NCBI GenBank assembly: GCA_036245805.1
Contig: BTRK01000005.1
Coordinates: 42,209,216 to 42,273,215 of the forward strand
Length of the DNA: 64,000 bases
Direction of reading: 5' to 3'
DNA from: Pristionchus mayeri
Taxonomy: Eukaryota > Nematoda > Chromadorea > Rhabditida > Neodiplogasteridae
This document shows positions 1 through 10,459 of this stretch, piece by piece. Both the position numbers and the translations under genes were made by a program. Position 1 is the first letter of the stretch; the number at the start of each line of letters is the position of its first letter. Under the pieces are notes generated by a model, which saw nothing but the letters and a program-made list of their open reading frames with translations, was not told the origin of the DNA and did no database searches.

Positions 1-770
1 CCCAATGCTAATTATTGATTGGTATACGATAATGGTTCGATGCCTTCATCTGTCTCTCCCTCCCTATTTCGCAATCCGAACAGACGGAAAACCTGCGCTT
101 TATATATAGGTAATGATTAAATCAAAGTTGAAGAAATATCTTAGCGAGAACCTTTTTTCCCTGGTGGTTCACTGTTCTAATGAATGCATAAGTTTCCAGA
201 ATTAGACTTTTTATTGATTAGCCCACAATATTGTACAGTGCTGCGCTTCACAATCTCAACTCCATGTATAATATATTTATTATATGTTTAAATAAAACTT
301 TTTGAGAAAAGAAATTTGTCATTTTCGTCGAAAAGAGCCGACTACCAATAATCCCACTCCATTTCATTCAACGCTGCTCGCTCCTTCTCATCGACCCTTC
401 GAGTTCACATTGGCTATCTTCACCCCACTCTCTTTCTGATAGTCATCTAGTGATATGTCACGTGTGACACCATCCTGACTTTACCATCGAACAACATTCA
501 AAATATTTTGTTTAAACTATAGAGGAATATCGTGACTGAAATGCATTATCCTTTCCATATCAAGTACTATTCACGGTGCACCGAATCACCTAGAGCTACT
601 CTAACGCACCGGGAGAATTATAATCTTATTTTTACCATTCATTCTCCAACTTACAACTTAATCAATACAAAATAGACGCTCAGAAGATGATAAAAAACAA
701 TCAATCAATCAATTTATCGCCTGATAAGATAAGTTGATTGACTGATTGAATACAAAATAACAAGTAATAG
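1..770. other. no gene recognised
   Basis: A+T-rich sequence without a convincing exon. Around 380-401 a short stretch resembles the FAD-exon segment seen at 17731-17765 and 42846-42885, so this may be the far-decayed edge of another reductase copy; the match is too short to rely on. Confidence 0.4.
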
Positions 771-779
771 TTTCATTTT

Positions 780-1156
780 GTCCAGACTACAAAAGTCAAA
801 GATAAAATTCTACACTGTAGTAGTCGGTGATCTTGCCCATTATCGCCCTCATTGGCTTCGATGTCGCTTTGCGCTGCATCGCACAGAAGTAGTACTTTAC
901 AGTACTCTACAGTAGTAGAGTACTGTAAGTACTCTACTACTCTACAGTATTCAGAAGGACACTCGGATTCAGAAAACATCGAAAGGATTCAGAAGTCGTC
1001 GACAGGATTCAGAAGGCCACTCGGATTCAGAGGCCTCGACGGCGTCAACGTTGACGTCACTGATATCACAGATAATCAGTGACGTCACCGATGACGTCAC
1101 TTGGCAAAAACGTATCTGAGTGGTCGAAAGTACTACTCACAGATGTCGATGCTAAT
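780..1156 (-). pseudogene. decayed exon, copy of the exon at 4093-4174, split by a MITE
   Basis: Read on the - strand, 780-886 encodes a peptide running LCDAAQSDIEANEGDNG, nearly the same as the one at 4093-4174 (LCDAAQGDIEADEGDNG). Several of the base differences are silent, which suggests that both once coded for protein. The 5' part of this copy is separated from the rest by the element at 888-1137. An acceptor-like ttgcag ends at 1157, but the frame that follows it has a stop, so this copy looks dead. The acidic stretch followed by a KRRL-like end resembles the B exons of the - strand gene at 59-62 kb, so this may be a distant relative of those exons (inference). Confidence 0.4.
888..1137. 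mobile_element. MITE, 250 bp, 11-bp TIRs
   Basis: The element begins AGTAGTACTTT and ends AAAGTACTACT (perfect 11-bp inverted ends). It is flanked by cacaga at 882-887 and 1138-1143, a likely 6-bp target duplication. The paralogous sequence at 4150-4175 is continuous across this point and serves as the empty site. Internally it has short palindromes built on gacgtcac. There is no coding capacity. Confidence 0.7.
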
Positions 1157-1469
1157 CTGCAAGAGGTCAAAGAACAAACTACAAAGACTTAATCTTACCC
1201 TCTTCCGAGAAGGAGTTACCCGGCTCCGAGAGGGTCGGATGAAGCAGGCTGAAGCAAGCGACTGCTGCGGAGGATGAGTGCTGACTTCATGAAGAGGTGT
1301 TGGATCGCAAGTTTATTTAGACTTATGGAAATAAAAAAACCGGAGTCTGATTAAGAGTGACCTTACAGCTAATAGCACCGCGCAGAGGCGAGAAACTGCC
1401 CGGTTCATGCGAATAACTATTTAGGTTTTCTTAAACTACCACCTTTATTATTATCTCAACCTTCAATAG
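1144..1469. repeat. dispersed repeat, copy of 4170-4340
   Basis: The stretch around 1341-1410 (gagtgacctta, aatagcaccgc, gcgagaaactgc) matches 4250-4325. Weaker matches lie at 8465-8560 and 59285-59345. No gene is seen. The four relatives place this among old segmental copies of sequence that accompanies the - strand gene. Confidence 0.45.
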
Positions 1470-1477
1470 TGAATTGT

Positions 1478-1810
1478 GGGGGTACGACATTTCCGCAACG
1501 GAGCGCCGTTTGCTTGAGAGTTGGGGTAGCAACTTGGGAGTTGTTGCATTGTTACCAGTATGTGCTCCCATACCTTTGCATATCCAATTCTTGTTACCGA
1601 GCGATATAGAGTTTCAACGTAGGGGGTCGTGGAAATCCGCATTCCATGAACCCCGGGTCGTTGATTTGGAGTAAAACTCAATATCGCCTGGTAACGAAAT
1701 TTATCTATGCTTATGTATGGGAGCACATACTGGCAATAATGCAACAACTCCCAAGTTTCTACCCCAACTCTCAAGCAAACGGCGCTCCGTTGCAGAAATG
1801 TCGTACCCCC
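1478..1810. mobile_element. palindromic MITE with 8-bp TSD
   Basis: Almost the whole element is an inverted repeat: 1478-1576 pairs with 1715-1810, and the similarity continues towards the centre. Ends are GGGGGTACGACATTTC. The flanks tgaattgt at 1470-1477 and 1811-1818 form an 8-bp direct duplication. That length is typical of hAT-superfamily targets; the assignment is inferred from TSD length only. The open frame of about 160 codons across it is a by-product of the palindrome. Confidence 0.75.
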
Positions 1811-1818
1811 TGAATTGT

Positions 1819-3073
1819 GATTCACGGATTTCGCAGAACTGGAGCTTACTGGTAATCTCTGCATAATTGGATGATTGGATCGATAAAGTCTAATTGCAGG
1901 ACTGTGTATTTTCACATTAATATATTTTTCATTTGTACAGGACAACCATTTATTTTGGTTGCGCTACTAATTGTAAGAGCGGGAGAAACGTCTACGACTT
2001 AGGTTGAATCAATGCAAATTCTGTGTATTCTATCTTGCCTATTCTACAGATCTAGAGTTCATGTAATGTTTTGATCAGGTAAGGGCTAACACCTCTACCC
2101 AGTATACCGAGGAAATTCTTAATCATAAATTACACACTCATTCTGATTCCTCAACTTCTTAATTTCAGATGGCTGAGAGGGAATCTTCTGAATGGGGCTG
2201 GCCTTACTCAAGTAGCCGAATGGATAATCTGGAGATGAGATAGAAGAGGATGAAGAGCGAGGAGGGACGACGAATACCATGGTTAGAATATGTACAATGG
2301 TACAGAAAGAATTAGTGCGCAAACAATCACGAATCGCTGTGGTAGTGGCTCAAGAGAACTGGTTGGTGCAGAAATCCACCGAGTTCATTTGATCATTTCC
2401 AGATTAAATCTTCTTGATGTTACGAAACAAAGTTAAATAAACATTTTTACCTCGAATCATCGTGCCCTGTTGATTCATGGTTCTGATGAATGTATAGCTG
2501 TCTTGTACTATGCTTCAGTTGATACGGTTGTGCTTCCATAGCGAATAATAAGGAACAATCATGCGCTTACCAGAAAAGGAAAGTAATTACATTTTTTTAA
2601 ACTAAACTAAATTATAATTCTCTGTCAGTCCATTGCCCATTGCGCTCTCCTTCTAATCGTAGAGGCTAGTGTTGTTACAATATTTCGAGCGCTCGAGCGC
2701 TCGCCATCTCATTCCTCTTCTACGAGCGCTCGAGCGTTCGGTCATTTCCCATCGCGAGCGAGTAACGAGCACTCAAAATAACGTCACTAGTAGACGAACG
2801 GCGACCCTTCAATTTATAATTGGAAACGACACGGAATTGAGTCTGGAAGGAAGCTAGCAAGGATGATCTTTGATTTTTGATATTGTGAGAATATTTAAAT
2901 GTTTGCAATATCGAGCAGTAATTGTCTAGAAAAGATATTATGTATGTTATTGAGATATCGTGGGAAAATCTTAATGGGGAGGAGAAAGATAAATAGACGA
3001 TTTGGGAATTATTCTACATGTGGATCATAAAAAAAATCGACAGCTGGCGGAGTGCTGATTTTTATGCTGGTTT
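1819..3073. other. no gene; GAGCGCTC palindromes
   Basis: No exon can be defended. After a good acceptor (atttcag ending near 2168) a short + frame reads MAERESSEWGWPY and meets a stop. A related stretch about gagatgagat(g/a)gaagagg occurs near 34970 and 42670, so this may be a reductase-unit remnant. Between 2688 and 2775 the motif GAGCGCTCGAGCGCTC and relatives recur as overlapping palindromes. Confidence 0.35.
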
Positions 3074-3181
3074 CATAGTCGAAAAAGCTGAGGGGTCACT
3101 CTCTTCATGTCCCGAACTCTCTCGACCGGTGAGAGAGTTCGGGAAATGAAGAGAGTGACCCCTCAGCTTTTGTCGACTATG
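3074..3181. repeat. 108-bp perfect-type hairpin
   Basis: 3074-3128 and 3129-3181 are inverted copies with almost no loop; the centre is ctctcgaccggtgagag. A diverged relative with the same core (actctctc, cgaccgg, gaaatgaagaga) lies at 36995-37060. The shared fold suggests a small mobile or structured family rather than chance. Confidence 0.6.
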
Positions 3182-3315
3182 AATGGGCCATTATTGTACA
3201 GTGCTGTTGAGGATAACATCATTGCACAGGTTAAATCGGTCGCGATTGTTGGACTATATCTAGCATTTACTTTAAATCGAATCCATGTTTTAGAAATCTA
3301 AATCCCTTTTATTTT

Positions 3316-3775
3316 TTCGCTCCTTCAGTCTTGATTTCTCTCTCACGTCGAGTGACGTCATCGGACAGAAATTCGCGACTACAAGTTGCAGTGAAGAGCC
3401 GGTGGGAATATTGGAGATGTTTATTCTTGATGAACAAAGGAATGATCGCTCGAAACCTATCATTCTGTAGGTAATGTGAGCGTGAAGCGATACTTCAACC
3501 GGATAGTCAAATGCAAACAAAAATGCGTGCAAAATATCCTTGGCTATGTCCTGTTGATAATTCGCTGCTCTGCTCATGAACTATACCTTTTTTTCTAATT
3601 ATTCCACAATCACACAGTTATCGTTCATACTAATCCGAAGCTAATCATGTCTATAGCGTCTAGTCTTCACTTAGAAAGTTGGTCTAACAAGCTGTTCGTG
3701 TGATATTGTTCCATTTTGTGCAAGTATCGCCCTGGTCAATTGAATTTTTTGTCGTACTATGCTATAGTCGTGGGG
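3316..3775 (+). repeat. dispersed repeat, copy of 34147-34555
   Basis: From tcatcggacaga through ttcgtcgtact the sequence runs parallel to 34147-34555. More diverged relatives start near 32775 and 52815. A continuous + frame follows an acceptor-like cttcag (about 3329) and ends at a GTAATG donor-like site near 3470, so it may derive from an exon of the duplicated reductase unit. The frame is not conserved among copies. Confidence 0.45.
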
Positions 3776-4030
3776 AACAATATTCCTTTCGTCGGGGAAA
3801 AGTGAGAAAGCGAAATGTAATTAAATTTGAGCTGGCAAGATGCCAGATTTTCTGTCGACGGGAAAAGCATAAAAAATAAGCTTCGATATTTGAAACGGTT
3901 CTGAAACCTATCGCAATTCTCAAATTCGATCACAACTGAAAATATTTGCGTTTCATAGTCAGTCTGAAACACAAGTTATTAAGCTCAGGTTCCCAACATC
4001 GTTTGTAAAATTGCGATATGTTGCAAAATT
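3775..4030 (-). repeat. dispersed repeat, inverted copy of 24968-25222
   Basis: Reverse-complement similarity extends over about 255 bp, from the ttgcgatatgttgcaa edge to ggaacaatattcc. The two copies lie 21 kb apart in opposite orientation. Short ORFs inside are not preserved between copies, so it is treated as non-coding repeat. Confidence 0.6.
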
Positions 4031-4092
4031 GCGATAACTTGTTTAGCACTCCTCACATCGATACAATGATCAAAGAGCATCTCCTACACTTT

Positions 4093-4174
4093 AATAGTCG
4101 ACGATCTTTCCCATTATCGCCTTCATCGGCTTCGATGTCGCCTTGCGCTGCATCGCACAGATGCCGACGCGAAT
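4093..4174 (-). CDS. possible exon of unknown gene (copy of 780-1156)
   Basis: Read on the - strand from a weak acceptor (tttaag, ending at 4175), the frame gives RRHLCDAAQGDIEADEGDNG and continues to RRLLK, ending at a GTAGGA donor-like site. Start and end would both be phase 1, as in the exons at 59-62 kb. The peptide is acidic with a basic tail. Both splice sites are weak, and the only support is coding-like conservation with the 0.8-kb copy. It could equally be a pseudo-exon. Confidence 0.35.
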
Positions 4175-4179
4175 CTTAA

Positions 4180-4497
4180 AGTGATCAAGGGTCAAATTAG
4201 AGATATGAAATGTCTATAAAGAACAGAGATCATTAGGGAAGACAAGAAAACCTGATCCTGATCAAGAGTGACCTTGTAGCTGAGCTAATAGCACCGCATA
4301 GCAGCGAGAAACTGCGGGCTTGATTCGAAGAAATATGTAGATTCTCATATACCACTGGGTTTCATCAAATTGGAACACAACCCACCGTTCACCTCAAGTA
4401 ACGCATCAGCAACACCGAATCGCCTACCGTGGCAACTAACGATTCGGCAGATAGCGTTTCGCTGTTATTACAAGCAGAAGAAAAACCGTTTCCTTCA
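4180..4497. other. no gene; repeat remnant upstream of LTR element
   Basis: 4250-4340 matches 1341-1410 and no coding frame is seen. The sequence leads directly into the LTR retrotransposon target site caca at 4498-4501. Confidence 0.4.
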
Positions 4498-4501
4498 CAC
4501 A

Positions 4502-5216
4502 TGTACTCGGAAGGTGTTTCCTCGCTAGAATATACCCCAATATCGAGCAATCGATCGCTCTATTAGCATGAATAACTTGTTTACGTGCACCCAGCCATTC
4601 GCATTAGCATGAGTTGTTTGCTTCGTCAATTACCATCCTTTTGCATACGTTGATGGGCTTGTTGACCCAATCCAACTTGTTGTACTCACCTCACTTCGGT
4701 TCTTGGTCGTCGTCGAAGAATGTTGTTTTATTATGCTCTTTTCCTATAAATACTTATTATTATCTTTTCTCTCGTTCAAGGGTTTTGCAAGGGATTTCAA
4801 CTAGGATTATTCACGTAGTCGTATTGTGCGTTTCTGCGTTAACCTTCTTGTTTTCCGTTCGGCATTTCTCCTTGTCGACTTTCCATTTTACCTGGTCTTC
4901 CTTTTCTTCCTTTTGGTTATTGTCGTCTGTAGGTTCCTTCGGGAGCTGAGTGTCTGTAGGTTCCTAAGGGAGCTGAGTGTCTGTAGGTTCCTAAGGGAGC
5001 TGAGTGTCTGTAGGTTCCTAAGGGAGCTGAGTGTCTGTAGGTTCCTTCGGGAGCTGAGTGTTGTAGGTTCCTTCGGGAGCTGAGTGTTGTAGGTTCCTTC
5101 GGGAGCTGAGAGTAGTAGGTTCCTTCTGGAACTGAGAGTTGTAACCGTGTGCGCCTCCTTGTTTTCCTGGCTACTCGTGAGTCGGGTGTGTATGGGAGTG
5201 TTAGCTATTCGGTGCA
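4502..5216 (+). repeat. 5' LTR (715 bp)
   Basis: Starts TGTACTCGG and ends TTCGGTGCA. Contains eight copies of a roughly 27-bp unit (tgtaggttccttcgggagctgag) at 4926-5130. Three of these carry taaggg instead of ttcggg, a variant absent from the 3' LTR. A TATA-like tataaata lies at 4745. Confidence 0.85.
4745..4752 (+). promoter_or_regulatory. TATA box candidate of the LTR
   Basis: tataaata in the middle of the LTR, repeated at the same place in the 3' LTR. Position and sequence suit a Pol II promoter for the element's transcript. Confidence 0.45.
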
Positions 5217-5229
5217 TGGGGGCTGAGCC
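5217..5229 (+). other. primer-binding-site candidate
   Basis: tgggggctgagcc directly abuts the 5' LTR; the TGG start matches the complement of a tRNA CCA end. The tRNA species was not identified. Confidence 0.5.
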
Positions 5230-5282
5230 AATTGAATCAAGGAGACCATCAAGAAGAGAGGACTTGTGATCGATTAAAGCGA

Positions 5283-5640
5283 GGAATAGCGTGATTTTCG
5301 AACGCGTTGCGTGGAGCGTTGCGGTCGCGTGCTGGAAACGGACCCGCGCGACTTTGTTTGTTTGTTTGGAATAAGAAGGATCTTGTATAGACACGTGAAC
5401 TAGCGTTGAATAACGTGATTTTCGAACGCGTTGCGTGAGGCGTCGCGGTCGCGTAATGGAAACGGACCCGCGCGTGGTTGATTGTTTGGAATAGTGAAGA
5501 TCTTGTGGAAGTAAGTGTACTAGAGTTGCATAACGTGATTTCGAATGCGTTGCGTGCCGTGTCGCGGTAGTGAGAAGGAAATGGATCCGCACGTAGTTGA
5601 TTGTTCGGTTTGAAGCGGATATTGTCAGCACAAGTGTAGT
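5283..5640. repeat. three ~120-bp tandem repeats inside the LTR element
   Basis: Units begin near 5283, 5403 and 5523 and share aacgtgattttcgaa, gcgttgcgtg, cgcggtcgcg and ggacccgcgcg. The period of 120 is divisible by 3 and the - strand stays open across it, but that frame also runs through the LTR, so coding is doubtful. Confidence 0.7.
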
Positions 5641-6559
5641 AAAGATGATTAACGATAAAGAAGAGCCAATGACAATGTATTCTGAAGTAGTTCCGACCAA
5701 GAAAGAGGTCGAGTGAATGGAATGGTGGTGGAACTGGATAAGGATTTAACCTCGTGTAATGTGTGATGACTAGTGCACGGGTGGTGTGACAGGGCCTGTT
5801 AGGTTGAGTTGCGAACTGCGGGTTCAATAGACACAATACCTGCCGAATGGTAGTGGTACACAGTGAGCCAGGAAGAGAACCTGATGGATCCAGAGGTGTT
5901 TATCCGACCATAGATAAGTGTGAACTGGAGATGGGTCACTAGAGGTTGGTGGTGGTGGTGGTGGAGATATTGAGAACCAGGAATGAACCTGATGGATCCG
6001 ATCTCCTGCCAACCTAATGAGATTTATTCTGAGTAAGCAGCAGGGAATGATATGTACCTGTTGATAGTAATTGTGTCGAGGTGTTGTTCGATGATTATGT
6101 GTTATGTGAATGGAATTACACCATCGGTGAATGATTGAGAAAAGGTGTTTTAGACGGATGTGGTGAAAAGGGAGAAGTACAATGCAGCCTGCCCGATTTG
6201 ATATAGTTGGATAGCACGAAAAGGCGCAAAGTATGGAAGATGTGAGGAGTACGAGTTGTTCTAGAGTGGTCGGAGGTGCCTGCAAGTGATGATTACTGTG
6301 TGTTGAGGAGAAGAACACGTCGAGTAGCATGATTTTTTTACGTTGTTTATCACGTCGAGTAAAGAAAGTCCACGTGGAGTGGCATGATATTGAGTATTCA
6401 GTAGAGGGAGAGAAGCCCACGTCGAGTGACATAGTGTAGAACTTCGTGTCGTGTGGACGCCCATTGAATGAGTGAAGCTAAGATGCAGGAGGAGCCGACA
6501 AGTTATGAGAATATGATGGATGAGTGCAAGAGTTTACCTGTGGTGTAAAGCAGGCTTGT

Positions 6560-7080
6560 CTCAGAATTACTAGTATGGACGGCAGTCTGAAGTAATGTAA
6601 GCCAACTTCCTACCGCAATCTAATGATGAATTTAGAGGGATACTGTAGTTTGAGGATGTATAATCTACCAGGATACAGTAATTGAGTGATGAGCGTGGAG
6701 GTGTACGGTAGTCAGAGGGAGTGTAACTCACAATCCTACCGTAGCCGATTGTTGAATATGGATGAGTACTGTAGTTTGAGGAGGTTTAAGCAACCTGAAT
6801 ACAGTAACCGAGTGATGATTGTAGAGGGATACGGTAACTCAAGAAGTTGTATCGCACCTTTCTACCGTAATACAATAGTGAGTGTGAAGTGATACGGTAG
6901 TCCGAGGCAATGAGATTCACCAGCCTACCGTAATCAAGTGAGGATGTGGATGGATACGGTAGTCCACGACAGTGTAACCAACCTTCCTACCGTAATATAG
7001 TGATGATTGTAGAGGGATACGGTAGCCTGATAAGATTGATACCAACTTACCGTAATCGATGGATGTGTAAATAGTATCTG
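6560..7080 (+). repeat. 63-bp tandem repeat, about eight units, former 21-residue repeat
   Basis: The TACGGTA-type motif recurs at 6578, 6641, 6704, 6767, 6830, 6893, 6955 and 7018, a period of 63 bp broken once by 1 bp. Each unit also holds TACCGTA about 40 bp further on, so each can fold into a hairpin. In the + frame the units give a 21-residue repeat of the type GYGSPRQCNQPSYRN followed by VMIVE, now interrupted by stops and a frameshift. This looks like a decayed repetitive gag-like or structural protein; no database family is recognised. Confidence 0.75.
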
Positions 7081-7273
7081 ACTGTGTAAATAGTACCTGA
7101 ATGGCGATGGAAAGGCAGAAGATCAGCCTAGATTGATGATGATAGAAGGGAGTGCTTAGTGAAGCAACTCTTTCTAGAAGATATAGATGGCAGAATGAAT
7201 AGTGGAATGCAAGTGAACGCATATCCAATAGATGGTCTCGTACCAGTCTGAGATTGTGGTCGACGAGTGATAC

Positions 7274-7471
7274 ATGGAGGACGGACGAGTTCGAGCTGTG
7301 CGACAAGCCGAGCGAATTCAAGAAGTACGATCAACGAGCGACAGCAGTACGGAGACGAGCCCGATCGAGTTTTTGGACGGACGAGAAGACGAGCCCGAGC
7401 CAACGTTCACGAGTACGAGTGATTTCTCTGTTCTGAAGAAGAAGATTACGATTGTGGACAATCGATTGTGA
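7274..7471 (+). CDS. short acidic ORF next to 3' LTR, possible remnant of element protein
   Basis: A 65-residue + frame, rich in Glu, Asp, Ser and Thr (DGREDEPEPTFTSTSD), ends just before the polypurine tract, where the last ORF of an LTR retrotransposon normally ends. An in-frame stop lies directly upstream (7268), so any longer protein is truncated. A second frame (7254-7436) overlaps it. It may be the C-terminal tail of a lost gag/pol product, or chance. Confidence 0.3.
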   Translation: MEDGRVRAVRQAERIQEVRSTSDSSTETSPIEFLDGREDEPEPTFTSTSDFSVLKKKITIVDNRL

Positions 7472-7480
7472 AGAGGGGGG
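7470..7480 (+). other. polypurine tract
   Basis: gaagagggggg, two bases before the TG of the 3' LTR, in the place where plus-strand DNA synthesis is primed. Confidence 0.65.
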
Positions 7481-7482
7481 CA

Positions 7483-8164
7483 TGTACTCGGAAGGTGTTT
7501 CCTCGCTAGAATATACCCCAATATCGAGCAATCGATCACTCTATTAGCATGAATAACTTGTTTACGTGCACCCAGCCATTCGCATTAGCATGAGTTGTTT
7601 GCTTCGTCAATTACCATCCTTTTGCATACGTTGATGGGCTTGTTGACCCAATCCAACTTGTTGTACTCACCTCACTTCGGTTCTTGGTCGTCGTCGAAGA
7701 ATGTTGTTTTATTATGCTCTTTTCCTATAAATACTTATTATTATCTTTTCTCTCGTTCAAGGGTTTTGCAAGGGATTTCAACTAGGATTATTCACGTAGT
7801 CGTATTGTGCGTTTCTGCGTTAACCTTCTTGTTTTCCGTTCGGCATTTCTCCTTGTCTACTTTCCATTTTACCTGGTCTTCCTTTTCTTCCTTTTGGTTA
7901 TTGTCGTCTGTAGGTTCCTTCGGGAGCTGAGTGTCTGTAGGTTCCTTCGGGAGCTGAGTGCCTGTAGGTTCCTTCGGGAGCTGAGTGTCTGTAGGTTCCT
8001 TCGGGAGCTGAGTGTTGTAGGTTCCTTCGGGAGCTGAGTGTTGTAGGTTCCTTCGGGAGCTGAGAGTAGTAGGTTCCTTCTGGAACTGAGAGTTGTAACC
8101 GCCTCCTTGTTTTCCTGGCTACTCGTGAGTCGGGTGTGTATGGGAGTGTTAGCTATTCGGTGCA
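7483..8164 (+). repeat. 3' LTR (682 bp)
   Basis: Same ends and body as the 5' LTR. It has seven instead of eight 27-bp units and lacks 6 bp (tgtgcg) present near 5147. These two differences account for the 33-bp length gap. Confidence 0.85.
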
Positions 8165-8168
8165 CACA

Positions 8169-8627
8169 GGTCAGGACTTTTCAACAATATCCCATTGACA
8201 TTTTCGATAGATCAAAGGTCACCGGTGGCATGCCTCGGGATGCTGGCTTTACCTGGTGTTGAACACGTTGCTGCTGTCTCGCTGGCACTAGGTCGGATGA
8301 GAAATACGAAGTCACCTTTGATACATCAAAGGCGGCATGCGTCATCGTTCTCATCCGACCTAGTGCCGTCTCGGTGCTGCCTTCTCTGACCTGAAGCAGA
8401 CGACTGCTGCTGCGGAGGACGAGGAAAAACTGGAGAGAGATTGTTATGGCTTGTTTGTTTTTGTTGAAAAGAGACGCCCTCTGATCCAACTAAAGTGAAC
8501 TTGCAAGTGAGATAGTAATGAAACTGAGAAGCGTGAAACTGCGCGGTTGGTGCGTACAAAAATTAGCAAGTGCATTCCGACTAATGCTTATTCGTTGCCA
8601 CTTATTCCATTATCTCAATTTAGCCTC
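8169..8627. other. no gene; short inverted repeats
   Basis: Two small inverted pairs are visible: ggtcaccggtggcatgcc (8218) and ctaggtcggatgagaa (8288) each have a diverged reverse copy in 8315-8375. 8465-8560 is a diverged copy of 1341-1410. No exon was found. Confidence 0.35.
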
Positions 8628-9970
8628 CCGTATGCAAGTGAATTTTGCTCACCTTCATCTTCTTCCTCCTTTAATTCTTACCCATCCTGCGGTAGGCCAA
8701 ACTGTCGGCCTACCATAATTCCACAGTACATCTCAGACAGTCTAGGTGAATCGGCCCAAATAAGTGTGCAAACGAAAATCATCAACGCTACAATTCGCCC
8801 AATTCAATCACTATTATCAATGGATAACCTGCAATTCCAAATGAAGAAGTTGAGACATTGTTGTGTGTTTGGTCGATAGAATGAATCAAATACTTTCATA
8901 GGGCACCAACTCGAAACGTACAAAAAACTCGATTCAGATTCGAATAGGTATTAAATCCACGTTAAAACTGTAGCCAGGGAAAGGAAAAAGGGGTGGAATG
9001 CTTCAAAATGTGTGACAAAGATTATTAGAAAGATATGTGTAATGAGATTATCCGAGATTTTGTGGCTAAATTAGGATAAGATTAGCAAAGGGTACTTCAG
9101 TCAATACTTGGGGTACAGTATGCACCAAGGGGAGTACGGTTGGGGTACGGTATCCAAGTGGAGGGACTCGAGCTGGGCGTGGTATCGATCTGGAGGTGCA
9201 GCAGCTGGTCGGTCGATGACTCCATTAGCAGCACAGAACTACCGTCGGCTGGAATTATCGGTTTATTGATTTTCCCTGATTCAGGAAACATAATAAATCG
9301 ATAATCATCTCACCTCGCTCCGTCTCACTGCCACTCTCACAAGGTGTCGGCTCGATGTTGAGCAGTCTGCAATCGATCGATGGACTACCGTATTCCAATG
9401 ATACCGTGCACAATGCGGCCCAGATTGAGGTCCAATACGTCAGATTCCATAGTCTTACGCATCAATACCATTCCCGTACCATTCCCTTGTCTACACTACT
9501 CAAAAAATCGATTCTAGACTACTGTAATGCTACCGTACCTGCAGATGAATGAGTCGAGTTGGGTGAAGGAAAGGCAGTCGTGCTTTATCTCCAGAGAACG
9601 AAGAGGAGGCCAGAAACGGCGAATCTCTGTCAATTATCAGCATACGATCTCTCTTTCTCAGACTAAGAATAAATTTTCTAATTTTTGAAAAAAATGAGAG
9701 CTCAATAGTGCAGAATGGATAATTCAGAACGAATAGGGAACAAGTGAAACATATTTTCACTAGATCGTTTGTTTTAAAAATAGTTTAGCAAGAACAGACC
9801 AAAATGCCTGGGGAAATCCATCCAGTAATCAACGATCAAACTACAAACTACCAGGGATCAAAGATCACTCACCGCCGACGGATATCTCCTCGTCCACTTT
9901 GTACGTCTGGAGACGAGGAGCGGAGGAACTTCGCGCGATCACCGCCGTTGAGAGAACGGCCGGACCTCAA
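8628..9970. repeat. segmental duplicate of 59745-61085
   Basis: Near-collinear similarity over about 1.3 kb, with small indels, to 59745-61085. Examples are the hairpin ggtaggccaaactgtcggcctacc at 8691 and the block 9355-9440. It includes exon A (9873-9965). A candidate exon on the - strand ending at a GTGAGA donor (9314) after an AG at 9367 is present in both copies; its phase does not fit the neighbouring exons, so it is not listed as coding. Confidence 0.8.
9873..9965 (-). CDS. exon A copy of unknown - strand gene
   Basis: A 93-bp exon on the - strand between an acceptor (tttgag) and a strong GTGAGT donor, phase 1-1. The peptide contains SSSAPRLQTYKVDEEISVG. The paralogous exon at 60988-61080 encodes exactly the same 31 residues, yet the two differ at seven bases, every one silent (gcg/gca, cga/aga, tcc/tca, cct/ccc, gac/gat, ata/att, ggc/gga). 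That pattern is a strong sign of protein-level selection. Whether it belongs to the same long gene as 59-64 kb or to a separate duplicate locus cannot be decided here. No family recognised. Confidence 0.7.
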
Positions 9971-10366
9971 AGATAAATTAAATTTGCCTTTAAATTTGAT
10001 AAATTTGCCATAGTGTTTTTTTATATTTTAATATTTAATATTAATACTTCTCTTTCTGAACAAATGAGAAGTTGTTGCATGAGAATTCACGGTTAGAGGT
10101 GAGAGAGGGAATTTGTTAAAGCGGTTTTAAAAGGAAGAACAAGGGTACTGCATCACGGGATCGGCCGACGTACTCAAAACCTTGTATGGTGGCTTATCAT
10201 GGGCAGAGTCAATTAGTTGATAGGTTTTATACCGTACGCCGAAACTTCATCAGCGCCCTAATTTTTCCGTTATTAACAGAAGTTGTGAATCCAGTGTTTG
10301 ACAAGTATGAAAATGTGTACGTTGAGTCTATTTTGACTATTTTCTACTTATTTCTACTTGCTTTAG
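9971..10366. other. no gene recognised
   Basis: A+T-rich around 10010-10060; no exon. It ends at a ctttag acceptor that opens the unit 1 reductase exon. Confidence 0.4.
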
Positions 10367-10459
10367 ATGATCTATTGCACATCACTGACCCGATGGGATC
10401 GATTTTTCCTCTCTACCGAGCTCATCGTCTACTTTATCCTCGCCGATCAATGAGTTTAA

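Larger units (their letters stand above)
4502..8164 (+). mobile_element. young non-autonomous LTR retrotransposon
   Basis: Two long direct repeats, 4502-5216 and 7483-8164, both start TG and end CA and are nearly identical apart from one 27-bp tandem unit and a 6-bp deletion. The element is flanked by the 4-bp duplication caca (4498-4501, 8165-8168). A primer-binding-like tgggggctgagcc follows the first LTR, and a purine tract gaagagggggg precedes the second. The 2.27-kb interior has no gag, protease, reverse transcriptase or integrase frame, only tandem repeats and short broken ORFs. It must therefore have moved using another element's enzymes. The near-identical LTRs imply recent insertion. 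Family (Ty3/gypsy, BEL or other) cannot be assigned without pol. Confidence 0.85.
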